From Bosea vaviloviae (GTDB lineage: Bacteria; Pseudomonadota; Alphaproteobacteria; Rhizobiales; Beijerinckiaceae), in assembly GCF_001741865.1 (NCBI RefSeq), contig NZ_CP017147.1:3215001-3279000 (forward strand): a stretch of DNA of 64,000 bases, in the 5' to 3' direction. The notes beneath the pieces were generated by a model. That model did not search any database and was not told the origin of the DNA. It saw only the letters and a list, made by a program, of their open reading frames with translations. Position 1 is the first letter of the stretch; every line of letters starts with the position of its first letter. Position numbers and translations under genes: made by a program. Below are positions 37,125 to 45,604 of this stretch, piece after piece.

Positions 37125-38024
37125 ATGACGGCGGCACTTGAAAACGACCATGCCCGCAAAAACTACCATGCCCGGATGCAGCGGGTGCTGGACCATATAG
37201 ACCGGCATCTGGACGACGATCTGGGCCTGGACGCGTTGAGCGGCGTCGCGGCGTTCTCGAAATACCATTTCCACCGGCAGTTCATGTCCACCTTCGGGGT
37301 GTCCGTGCATCGCTATGTCCAGCTTGCCCGAATGAAGCGCGCTTCGTACCGGCTGGCCTACAGGGACGCCCAAAGCGTCACGGACATAGCGATGGATGCC
37401 GGCTACGATGCGCCCGATGCCTTCGCCCGCGCCTTTCGGCAACGGTTCCGGCAATCGCCGTCGTCGTTTCGGAAATCTCCCGACTGGGAGCCGTGGCTTG
37501 CGGCCTTCGGGCCTTTCGACGATGCCAGGAGCAAGCTCATGCAGACGACATTTACCGCTGACGACGTGACGATCCGCGATGTGCCCACAACACGGGTGGG
37601 GATCATGGAGCATCGGGGCGACCCGGCGACGCTGGGCGCCACCATCCAGCGCTTCATCGCCTGGCGTAAGGCCGCTGGCCTGCACCCCGGGACAAGTCCG
37701 ACCTTCAATGTCTGGCGTTCCGAAAGGCGCCCCGCTTCTCCTGCCGACTACAGCAACGACCTGTGTGCCGGGACCGACCGGCCGATCGAGGCGCATGGCG
37801 AGCAGATCAAAGCCGGCGAGATCCCTGGCGGGCGCTGCGCGGTGCTGCGCGTTATCGGTAACACCCATAATCTGGAGCCCGCCGCGCTCTATTTGTATCG
37901 CGATTGGCTCCCAGTCAGCGGCGAGGAAGCCCGCGACTTCCCGATCTATTGCCAGCGGCTGAGCCTCTTCCCGGAGGTGCCGGAGCATGAGGCGGTTGCG
38001 GAGCTGTTTTTGCCGCTGAAATAG
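37125..38024 (+). CDS. AraC-family regulator with C-terminal GyrI-like effector domain
   Basis: A 299-aa regulator. The AraC DNA-binding domain is N-terminal (LDALSGVAAFSKYHFHRQFM and TDIAMDAGYDAPDAFARAFR), and residues ~145-299 form a GyrI-like small-molecule-binding domain (VPTTRVGIMEHRGDPATLG, IPGGRCAVLRVIG). This Rob/SoxS-like layout typically senses hydrophobic drugs and activates efflux. A truncated MFS transporter follows directly, so the native target may have been a downstream drug exporter that is now broken. Confidence 0.9.
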   Translation: MTAALENDHARKNYHARMQRVLDHIDRHLDDDLGLDALSGVAAFSKYHFHRQFMSTFGVSVHRYVQLARMKRASYRLAYRDAQSVTDIAMDAGYDAPDAFARAFRQRFRQSPSSFRKSPDWEPWLAAFGPFDDARSKLMQTTFTADDVTIRDVPTTRVGIMEHRGDPATLGATIQRFIAWRKAAGLHPGTSPTFNVWRSERRPASPADYSNDLCAGTDRPIEAHGEQIKAGEIPGGRCAVLRVIGNTHNLEPAALYLYRDWLPVSGEEARDFPIYCQRLSLFPEVPEHEAVAELFLPLK

Positions 38025-38402
38025 CGCGCTTGCGACGGCGGTCTGATCGGCGGATGCGCGCTGACTGCCGCGGCGCTCACGCAAGCCAGGGTGCCGGCCC
38101 TCGCATGGGCCTTCGCCGGAATGATGCTGATCGGCACGGGGGCCGCGCTGTCGCATCCGCAACTCTCCGGGGCGCTCGCGCCGCCGGAGGCCAGCGGCAT
38201 GGCATCGGCCGTCACCGTCATCGCGAGACAGGCCGGCTTTGCGATGGGCGTTGCCACGCTTGGGGCGCTTACGCCATCCGACCTTGTCGCTGCCGGCTTC
38301 GTCTGGCCCTTCGGCCTTGCCGCTGTCGCCTCGGTGTGCGGCGTGCTGGCCTGCCTTCTGCTCCCGGCTTCATTGAACAGACGGCACAGGGCCGGAGCCT
38401 GA
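38025..38402 (+). pseudogene. C-terminal fragment of an MFS transporter
   Basis: Directly after the AraC stop codon and in the same frame, the sequence encodes GLIGGCALTAAALTQARVPA, then WAFAGMMLIGTGAALSHPQL and MASAVTVIARQAGFAMGVAT, which correspond to the last helices of a drug:H+ antiporter of the 12-14 helix MFS type. No start or N-terminal helices are present. The piece is a relic of a deleted exporter. Confidence 0.75.
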
Positions 38403-38479
38403 CGCCGGCGTCTTCTTGATGCCGGCGTCCTGGCGTCGAGCCGATATCGGCAACCGGTGCAAAGATCATCCCGGTGCCG

Positions 38480-41400
38480 TCACGGCATCTCCTGTGGCAG
38501 TGCAAATGGTCCAGCCCCGGTGGATGCCGGTGCATCGACGGCGGCGCCTGATGCGTCCTGCTTCGGCAGTCGCCAGCCCTTGACCAGGCCATAGATCGCC
38601 GGGATCACCAGCAGCGTGAGCACGGTCGAGGAGACCATGCCGCCGATCATCGGCGTGGCGATGCGCTGCATCACCTCCGAGCCGGTGCCGGTATTCCAGA
38701 GGATCGGCAGGAGGCCCGCCATGATCGCGACCACGGTCATGATCTTGGGTCGCACGCGTTCGACCGCGCCCAGCATGATCGCGTCGTGCAAGTCGGTTCG
38801 CGTGAACGGCCTGCCTTCCGCAGCGCGACGCAGCTTCACCTCCGCCAAGGCATGGTCGAGATAGATCAGCATGATGACGCCGGTCTCGGCGGCGACCCCA
38901 GCAAGCGCGATGAAGCCGACCGCGACCGCGACCGACAGGTTGAAACCCTGCCACCAGAGCAGCCAGACCCCACCGACCAGCGCGAAGGGCAGCGAGAGCA
39001 TGACGATGAAGGTCTCGGTCAGCCTGCGGAAATTCAGGTAGAGCAGCAGGAATATGATCGCGAGCGTCAGCGGCACGACGATCTTCAGCCGCGCCTCGGC
39101 CCGTTCGAGATATTCGAACTGCCCGCTCCAGGCGACGCGATATCCCGCCGGCAGCTTCACCGACTGCGCGATCGCAGCTTGCGCCCCGCCGACATAGCCG
39201 GCGAGATCGCGCCCGGCGATATCGACGAAGATGTAGGTCGCAAGCTCGCCGTTCTCGGTGCGGATCGTGGTCGCGCCGCGCTTGCGCTCGAGTTTTGCAA
39301 CCTCGCCAAGCGGCACGCTGGCGCCGGATACCGTCGCGACCTGCACCTCGCGCGCGATCACCTGCGGGTCGGAGCGCAGGTCGCGCGGGTAGCGGATCGT
39401 GACGCCGTAGCGCTCGCGGCCCTCGACCATGGTTGTGACGGTCTCGCCCCCCATCGCCATCACGACCGCGTTCTGGACATCGCCGACCGAGAGCCCGTAG
39501 CGCCCGAGCGCGATGCGGTCGGGGACGATGTCGAGGAAGTAGCCGCCGATGACGCGTTCGGCATAGGCGCTGCTCGTGCCCGGCACGGTCTTCAGCACGG
39601 TTTCGATCTGGCGCGCGATCCCTTCCATCCCGACGAGATCGGTGCCGAAGACCTTGACGCCGATCGGGGTGCGGATGCCGGTCGCCAGCATGTCGATGCG
39701 GGCGCGGATCGGCTGCGTCCAGGCATTGGAGACGCCGGGAAACTGCAAGGCCCTGTCCATCTCGGCTTTCAGGCTGTCGATGGTGACGCCCACGCGCCAT
39801 TCGGCTTTGGGTTTCAGGTTGATGATGGTCTCGAACATCTCGATCGGCGCCGGGTCGGTCGCGGTCTGGGCTCGACCAGCCTTGCCATAGACCGAGGCGA
39901 CCTCCGGGAAGGAGCGGATGATCTGGTTCTGGGTCTGGAGCAGCTCGGCAGCCTTGGTCACGGAGAGGCCCGGCAAGGTCGTCGGCATATACATCAGCGT
40001 GCCCTCGTTCAGCGTCGGCATGAACTCTAAGCCGAGCTGCCGTGCCGGCCAGAGGCTGACGCCGAGCACGGCGAGCGCCAGCAGGATCGTCAGGGTCTTG
40101 GCCGCGAGTACGCCATGGATGAGCGGGCGATAGAGCCCGATCAGTACCCGATTGATCGGGTTCTTGCGCTCGGGAATGATCCTGCCCCTGACGAAGACGA
40201 CCATCAGCGCCGGCACCAATGTCACCGACAGAAGGGCGGCCGCTGCCATGGCGAAGGTCTTGGTGTAGGCGAGCGGCCCGAACAGCCGACCTTCCTCCGC
40301 TTCCAGCGTGAAGATCGGCAGGAAGGAGACGGTGATCACGAGCAGGCTGAAGAACAGCGCCGGCCCGACCTCGCTCGCGGCTTCGATCAGGATATCGATG
40401 CGCGGCTTGTTCGGCGGTGCCCGTTCCAAATGCTTGTGCGCGTTCTCGATCATGACGATGGCGGCGTCGATCATGGCCCCGACCGCGATCGCGATGCCGC
40501 CGAGGCTCATGATGTTGGAGCCCAGGCCCAGCGCTTTCATCGCGGCGAAGGCCATCAGGATGCCGACCGGCAGCATCAGGATCGCCACCAGGGCGCTGCG
40601 CAGATGCAGCAGGAAGACGACGCAGACCAGCCCAACGATGAGGCTCTCCTCGATCAGCGTGCCCTTCAACGTCGCGATTGCCCGCTCGATCAGCTGCGAG
40701 CGGTCATAGACCGGCACGATCTCAGTACCGCCCGGCAGGCCAGGTGCGATCTCGGCAAGGCGCTCCTTGACGCGCCCGATCACCCCGAGCGCGTTGGCGC
40801 CGAAGCGCTGCAAGACGATGCCGCTGGCGACCTCGCCCTCGCCGTTGAGTTCGGTGATGCCGCGCCGTTCGTCGGGGCCGAGTTCGACGCGCGCGACATC
40901 TGAGAGGCGAAGCGGCGCACCGCGCTCGCTGCGCAGCACGATGTGCTCGATATCGGCGGGTGATTGCAGATAGCCGCGCCCGCGCACCATGAACTCGAAC
41001 TCGGCGAGTTCGACGGTGCGTCCGCCGACATCCCCATTGCTGTTGCGGACGGCCTCGCGCAGCTGAGCCAGCGAGACGCCCTGGGCTCGCAGCCGCACCG
41101 GATCGACCACGATCGCATATTGCTTGACGAAGCCGCCGACGCTGGCGACCTCAGCTACCCCCTCCGCGCGCGAGGCGGCGAAGCGCACCACCCAATCCTG
41201 CGTCGAGCGCAGCTCGGCCAGCGTCATCTCCTTGGCGATGACGGCATATTGATAGACCCAGCCGACGCCGGTCGCGTCTGGTCCCAATGTGGGGGTGACG
41301 CCGGCCGGCAGGCGGCGCGCGGCGGCGTTGAGATATTCGAGCACGCGCGAGCGCGCCCAATAGGGGTCGGTGCCGTCCTCGAAGATGACATAGACGAAGG

Positions 41401-41671
41401 AGACGCCGAAGAAGGAGAAGCCGCGCACGACGCGGGCTTTCGGCACCGTCAGCATCGAGGTCGTCAGCGGATAGGTGACCTGATCCTCGATCACCTGCGG
41501 CGCCTGGCCGGGATACTCGGTGTAGACGATGACCTGAACGTCGGAGAGATCGGGAATGGCGTCGAGCGGCAGCGTCTTCACCGCATGGACGCCGGCCGCG
41601 ACCGCAAACGCGGTGCCGACGAAGACGAGGACGAGATTGCGCGCCGACCAGGCGATCAGGCGGGCGATCAT
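38480..41671 (-). CDS. cusA: CusA-type heavy-metal efflux RND transporter
   Basis: A 1063-aa RND pump of full length. The TM4 region reads GGIAIAVGAMIDAAIVMIENAHKHLE, the pattern of the Cu(I)/Ag(I) HME subgroup (CusA/SilA), rather than the divalent-metal CzcA pattern. Twelve transmembrane helices and two large periplasmic loops are present (QLGLEFMPTLNEGTLMYMPT is a conserved pore-domain start). It works with the adaptor CusB, whose gene overlaps its start (ATGA), to export copper or silver across both membranes. No outer-membrane CusC gene is in the operon, so a TolC-like protein from elsewhere is needed. Confidence 0.9.
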   Translation of the reverse strand: MIARLIAWSARNLVLVFVGTAFAVAAGVHAVKTLPLDAIPDLSDVQVIVYTEYPGQAPQVIEDQVTYPLTTSMLTVPKARVVRGFSFFGVSFVYVIFEDGTDPYWARSRVLEYLNAAARRLPAGVTPTLGPDATGVGWVYQYAVIAKEMTLAELRSTQDWVVRFAASRAEGVAEVASVGGFVKQYAIVVDPVRLRAQGVSLAQLREAVRNSNGDVGGRTVELAEFEFMVRGRGYLQSPADIEHIVLRSERGAPLRLSDVARVELGPDERRGITELNGEGEVASGIVLQRFGANALGVIGRVKERLAEIAPGLPGGTEIVPVYDRSQLIERAIATLKGTLIEESLIVGLVCVVFLLHLRSALVAILMLPVGILMAFAAMKALGLGSNIMSLGGIAIAVGAMIDAAIVMIENAHKHLERAPPNKPRIDILIEAASEVGPALFFSLLVITVSFLPIFTLEAEEGRLFGPLAYTKTFAMAAAALLSVTLVPALMVVFVRGRIIPERKNPINRVLIGLYRPLIHGVLAAKTLTILLALAVLGVSLWPARQLGLEFMPTLNEGTLMYMPTTLPGLSVTKAAELLQTQNQIIRSFPEVASVYGKAGRAQTATDPAPIEMFETIINLKPKAEWRVGVTIDSLKAEMDRALQFPGVSNAWTQPIRARIDMLATGIRTPIGVKVFGTDLVGMEGIARQIETVLKTVPGTSSAYAERVIGGYFLDIVPDRIALGRYGLSVGDVQNAVVMAMGGETVTTMVEGRERYGVTIRYPRDLRSDPQVIAREVQVATVSGASVPLGEVAKLERKRGATTIRTENGELATYIFVDIAGRDLAGYVGGAQAAIAQSVKLPAGYRVAWSGQFEYLERAEARLKIVVPLTLAIIFLLLYLNFRRLTETFIVMLSLPFALVGGVWLLWWQGFNLSVAVAVGFIALAGVAAETGVIMLIYLDHALAEVKLRRAAEGRPFTRTDLHDAIMLGAVERVRPKIMTVVAIMAGLLPILWNTGTGSEVMQRIATPMIGGMVSSTVLTLLVIPAIYGLVKGWRLPKQDASGAAVDAPASTGAGPFALPQEMP

Positions 41672-43098
41672 GGCTTGACCTCGAAAGGCCTGGTCTCGGT
41701 GGGCCCGAGCCCGCTCAGCGCCGCCCTGAGATTGCTTTCGGCGTCGATCAGGAAATTGGCGGAGAGGACGACGCGGTCACCCTCCGCAATGCCCTCGCTG
41801 ATTGCGACCATGCCGTCGCCACGCTGGCCGAGCTTGACCTCGCGCGGCTCGAAGCGGCCTTCGCCGCGATCGAGGATGACGATGCGGCGCGTGCCGGTGT
41901 CGATCACGGCGCTGTCGGGGACAGCGAGTGCGGGGGCCGCAGCGCCGGAGCCGATCTCGACATCGGCATACATGTTCGGCAGCAGCATGCCCTCGCGATT
42001 GGCGAGCTCAATGCGAACCTTGGTGGTGCGTGTCGCCTCCACGACCTGCGGATAGATCAGGCCGACCTTGCCCTCGAAGACGGTTCCGGGCCGCCCACGC
42101 AGCCGGATCGTCGCTGGCGCGCCGATGCGGATAGCGGCGAGATCGCCTTCAGGAACATCGGCGATGACCCAGATGATCGAGAGGTCGGCGAGCCGGAACA
42201 GGCTGTCGCCGGCCGCCGTCTTCATGCCATCGACGACGTTTCGCTCCAGCACGATGCCGTCGCGTGGAGCCGGCCAGTTGATCGTCAGCGGCACCTTCCG
42301 ACTACGCTCGATCTCGGCGACGATCTCGGGAGGGACGCCGAGGTTTTCAAGCCGCTGCCTTGCCCCGCCTTCCGGGACACCGCGCGCGGCGGCATTGAGT
42401 TCGGTCAGGAACTGCGCACCCGCTGCCGTGATCTCGGGCGAATAGATCCTGACCAGCCGATCGCCTTTGGCGACGCGGTCCCCGGTCGTGACGGTTGCGA
42501 CCTCCTGGATGAAGGCATCCGAACGCGTCGTGACGACGGCGATGCGGCGCTCGTCGAGCTGCACCGTGCCGGGTACCCGGATCGGCCGCGTGATGAGCTG
42601 GCGGCTGACGCGCTCCGAGCGGACGCCGCTGCGCTGGACGCGCCCCGGCGAGAGCTTGATCACTGTCTCGTCGACATCCTCGCCGGCATAGACCGGGAGG
42701 TAATCCATCCCCATCCCATCCTTCTTGGGTACAAGCGAGGTATCCGCCAGCCCCATCGGATTGCGGTAATAGAGCAGCTTGCGCTCGCCATTTGCCTTGG
42801 CGGCCGGCGCTGTTGCCGGCTCGTCGAAGCCGATGTCCTGGCTGGCGCGGACGGCCCGGTACGCCCTGCCATCTTCCGTTCGGCGCGGCTCTGCCGAATA
42901 GAGCGGCTTCCCGTCGGGATCCCGATAGTAGATCACCACACCCGTTCCGGCAGGCTCCCCCGCCACGCGCGTTCCTTCCCTACCCAGCCATTCGCTGGGG
43001 CCAGGCACCGGAAGACCCCGGTGCCCGGCCCAATAGCCTGCGCCCCCCGCCGCCATGATGACGGCGAGAGCGAGGCCCGTGAGGGCAATGCGGTTCAT
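41668..43098 (-). CDS. cusB: CusB-type periplasmic adaptor of RND metal efflux system
   Basis: A 476-aa membrane-fusion protein. A signal/anchor helix lies at residues 1-25. A heavy-metal-binding domain follows (YYRNPMGLADTSLVPKKDGM with GMDYLPVY), known to bind Cu(I)/Ag(I) through Met and His residues. Then come the barrel-sandwich and beta-barrel adaptor domains (RIAVVTTRSDAFIQEV, GDRVAKGDRLVRIYSPEI). It hands metal to CusA. Translation is coupled on both sides (ATGA overlaps with the FixH-like gene and cusA). Confidence 0.92.
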   Translation of the reverse strand: MNRIALTGLALAVIMAAGGAGYWAGHRGLPVPGPSEWLGREGTRVAGEPAGTGVVIYYRDPDGKPLYSAEPRRTEDGRAYRAVRASQDIGFDEPATAPAAKANGERKLLYYRNPMGLADTSLVPKKDGMGMDYLPVYAGEDVDETVIKLSPGRVQRSGVRSERVSRQLITRPIRVPGTVQLDERRIAVVTTRSDAFIQEVATVTTGDRVAKGDRLVRIYSPEITAAGAQFLTELNAAARGVPEGGARQRLENLGVPPEIVAEIERSRKVPLTINWPAPRDGIVLERNVVDGMKTAAGDSLFRLADLSIIWVIADVPEGDLAAIRIGAPATIRLRGRPGTVFEGKVGLIYPQVVEATRTTKVRIELANREGMLLPNMYADVEIGSGAAAPALAVPDSAVIDTGTRRIVILDRGEGRFEPREVKLGQRGDGMVAISEGIAEGDRVVLSANFLIDAESNLRAALSGLGPTETRPFEVKP

Positions 43099-43502
43099 GG
43101 CACGGCCTTGAGGGTCAGCTTGTTCTCGAGCGTGCCGGTCTCGCCCTGGATCTTGGCGCCGAGCGAAAGGCGCCAGCCGCCCGCCATGGTCAGATTGGTC
43201 TTGAACCGATAGGAGCCCGGCTCGCTCATGGGCAAGGCTTCGAGCGGCGTGGCCATCATCGCCATGCCGTCCGGTTCCATGTCGAGGCGTTTGCTGAAGA
43301 TCACCGCGTCAGGCACCGGCTTGCCCGAGCGCCTGTCGATGAGTTGCACGGTGACGATGACACCGTTGCCCTGCTTCAGTTCATCCTGGGTCAGGCGAAA
43401 CGCGTAGTCCTTGATATCGGCCCGCACCGGGTGCGCATTGAACGCCAAGGTCGCAAGCGAAAGCGCGGCGGCGAGCGCGCGCGGTAGGTTCACAGAGGTC
43501 AT
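43095..43502 (-). CDS. FixH-family exported protein of the copper operon
   Basis: A 135-aa protein with a signal peptide (LAAALSLATLAFNAHPVRA) and a compact Ig-like beta domain (YAFRLTQDELKQGNGVIVTV, IDRRSGKPVPDAVIFSKRLD, YRFKTNLTMAGGWRLSLGAK) typical of FixH/YtkA-like proteins. Several Met residues (MEPDGMAMMATPLEALPM) could bind Cu(I). Homologues sit regularly in cus-type operons and probably act as periplasmic metal binders. ATG 43502 is taken because the signal peptide starts there. Confidence 0.83.
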   Translation of the reverse strand: MTSVNLPRALAAALSLATLAFNAHPVRADIKDYAFRLTQDELKQGNGVIVTVQLIDRRSGKPVPDAVIFSKRLDMEPDGMAMMATPLEALPMSEPGSYRFKTNLTMAGGWRLSLGAKIQGETGTLENKLTLKAVP

Positions 43503-43613
43503 GATTGAAATCCCGAATGGATCAGGCCGCCGCGCTTGCGCACGGCCAAACCATGTGGCGAAAGCCACGGCTCACCGACCGCGCCGGACCATCCGCGCGG
43601 CCGGAGCCGGCGC

Positions 43614-43985
43614 TCAAGCGCCGGCGATGCCTTGGGTTCGGGGAGGTCGTGCCGGCGGCTCGAACGGCCGCGAGGCCTGCGCGGCATCGTCGCCGGTCAT
43701 TTCAAGCGCGACGATGATCGGTTGGGCGAGCGTGGCAAAAGCCTTCATCGGCTCGCTGGCAAAGCATTTGGCCAGGCAGAAGGTGAGGGCCGGGCAGCTT
43801 GTCTTGCAGTCCAGCGGCCCAGCTTGATCGGGCGGGCAGCATGGCATGTCGGACGCCATCGGCATTGTCGCCTCGACCTCCACGCGGCCATAGCCGGCCT
43901 TGGCCGGGCTGACGAAAGCCGTCAGGACGCTGGCCGTGACGAACAGGGCCAGAACCAGACAATGCGCGAGGAGCCGGAGCTTCAT
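43614..43985 (-). CDS. exported Cys-rich hypothetical protein of the copper operon
   Basis: A 123-aa protein with a signal peptide (MKLRLLAHCLVLALFVTASV, cleavage near AKA) and a mature region with six Cys within ~35 residues (MPCCPPDQAG, DCKTSCPALTFCLAKC) flanked by Met-rich sequence (TMPMASDMP). This suggests metal binding in the periplasm. It is the first gene of the cus-like operon, ~110 bases before the FixH-like gene. I recognise no named family; similar Cys/Met-rich leaders occur in copper loci. Confidence 0.72.
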   Translation of the reverse strand: MKLRLLAHCLVLALFVTASVLTAFVSPAKAGYGRVEVEATMPMASDMPCCPPDQAGPLDCKTSCPALTFCLAKCFASEPMKAFATLAQPIIVALEMTGDDAAQASRPFEPPARPPRTQGIAGA

Positions 43986-44125
43986 GGGGCGATGAATGCC
44001 ATATGCGAGCGGCCCGCGGAAGCTCGGCGACTTCAAGAGATCGTCAGCCGCTCATGGCGTGATCGATCCCAGGAGTTGAGAGCATTGCTCCCACGAAAAG
44101 CCGTTGCCTGGTTTTTCGCGCAATG

Positions 44126-44206
44126 CTCCGGAGCGTTTTCGAGCGAAGCGGACGCCGGTTCGCGTGAAGAAAGCGCGTTAAAACAAGGCGTTAAAACAAA
44201 GAGCTG
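44126..44206. repeat. dispersed palindromic element, copy 5 (inverted)
   Basis: Reads CTCCGGAGCGTTTTCGAGCG, AAGCGGACGCCGGTTCGCGT, GAAGAAAGCGCGTTAAAACA, then a second GCGTTAAAACAAAGAGC, so the tail unit is duplicated in tandem. It lies between the copper operon promoter side and the 3' end of the TIM-barrel/cupin gene. Confidence 0.8.
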
Positions 44207-44268
44207 CAGCAGTCTCCGATCCAGTTGAATCAAAAACTGATCCGAGGCCTGCGCCCCGGGCGCAAGCG

Positions 44269-45321
44269 TCAGGCGCGTTGTTCCTTGCCGCCTTGGCTGT
44301 CGCGGCGCGTCGCGGCGATTTCGAGCATGACGACCTTGCAGGCCTTTTCCAGCGCGGTCGGGCAGCGCTCGACGCCGCGCGGCACGAGGATGAACTCGCC
44401 TTCCTCGATCACCTCGTCGCGGTCGCGGAACTTCATCAGCAGCCGGCCCTGATGGACGAAGAAGACCTCGTCCTCCCGGCTGTTGAAATGCCAGCCGGTC
44501 TCGCCCTCCAGCGTCGCCAGCCTGATCCGCGGATTATTGACCGAAGCGGCGAGGCGAGGGGGCCAGGCGTCGGAAAAGCGCCGCTCGGAAAAGCGCCCGA
44601 AAGCGTGGGTCAGGTTGTCCTTGTGAAACGGCGAGATGTGCCGGTTGAGCTGCGCGACATCGCGGATGATCGTGGCCAGCTGGCGCGGCACATCCGTGCC
44701 GTCGGCCGGATATTTCCCGTCGAGAGCGGCTGTGCCGATGGTGAAGCCGGCCGCGCCGGCCTGTTTCAGGGCGGCGATCTGGCCCGGCGTGTCGATCGAT
44801 CCGGCGACATAGACGGGCTTGGACACCGCGCCGCAGACGGCCGCGATCAGCGCCGGCACGTTCTGATGCGAGCGATAGGCCAGGAGATCGAGCCCATGCA
44901 CGCCCTCGCGCGCGGCGAGCGCCTGCGCGCTGGTGACGATCTCGTCGATCGTGCCCTCGAGAACGCTGGGATGTCCGGAGATCGTGCCGGGGAAGGGGCA
45001 GTACTGGATCGTCGTGTCGGCAATGATCGGCAGCACGTCGTCGACCCGCGTGCCGCCGAGCAGATTGTCGATGCCGATCTCGACGGCGGCTTTAGCCGAT
45101 GCGATCTCGCTGTCGCGATCAAGCGAGACCACCTCGAGATAGGAGGTCGCGCCGCCCGCCCTGATCGCGGTCTTGAGCGCCTTCAGCGCGTCGAGCGGCA
45201 GGCCGATATCCTTGAAGCCGATATGCCTGACGCCAAGCGCCAGCGCGGTTTGAAGCTGCTCCATCGCGTCGCTGACCGTGCGGTCGTTGCGTGTGAGCAT
45301 GAAAATGAAGCGAAGGCCCAT
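44269..45321 (-). CDS. TIM-barrel protein fused to a C-terminal cupin domain
   Basis: A 350-aa protein. Residues ~1-225 look like a phosphate-binding TIM barrel (ALGVRHIGFKDIGLPLDALK, SKPVYVAGSIDTPGQIAALK, AGAAGFTIGTAALDGKYP), resembling HisA/nicotinate-type barrels. Residues ~250-340 form a cupin (GWHFNSREDEVFFVHQGRLL, EFILVPRGVERCPTALEKAC). The cupin keeps the H-x5-E type metal motif. ATG 45321 is preceded by AGGTG. It is divergent from the lone molybdenum hydroxylase gene. I do not know the reaction; a sugar-acid or aromatic metabolite is possible. Confidence 0.7.
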   Translation of the reverse strand: MGLRFIFMLTRNDRTVSDAMEQLQTALALGVRHIGFKDIGLPLDALKALKTAIRAGGATSYLEVVSLDRDSEIASAKAAVEIGIDNLLGGTRVDDVLPIIADTTIQYCPFPGTISGHPSVLEGTIDEIVTSAQALAAREGVHGLDLLAYRSHQNVPALIAAVCGAVSKPVYVAGSIDTPGQIAALKQAGAAGFTIGTAALDGKYPADGTDVPRQLATIIRDVAQLNRHISPFHKDNLTHAFGRFSERRFSDAWPPRLAASVNNPRIRLATLEGETGWHFNSREDEVFFVHQGRLLMKFRDRDEVIEEGEFILVPRGVERCPTALEKACKVVMLEIAATRRDSQGGKEQRA

Positions 45322-45604
45322 CAGGACACCTGTTCCGTTCCGTTCGCCCAGTCGTGGGGCAGCCAACCATCATGCTTAGCGAGCCTGCCTTCGCGACTAT
45401 GCCGGCTCGGTCCATGAGTTTGGCGACCTTTGCGAGTTTGGCATGCTCTGCGCGTTTCGCAACCGCTGGGCGCTTGGCGGGGCTGCATTGGGCGCTCTTT
45501 CAGCAGGTCCAGCACCCGCCCTATCAATGAGGCTGAGCTTTCCTCCCCGTTCGCCCATCTCGCCCGTTCTCTCATCTCTCCCGTTCTCCTTTGGCCGGTA
45601 CCTG

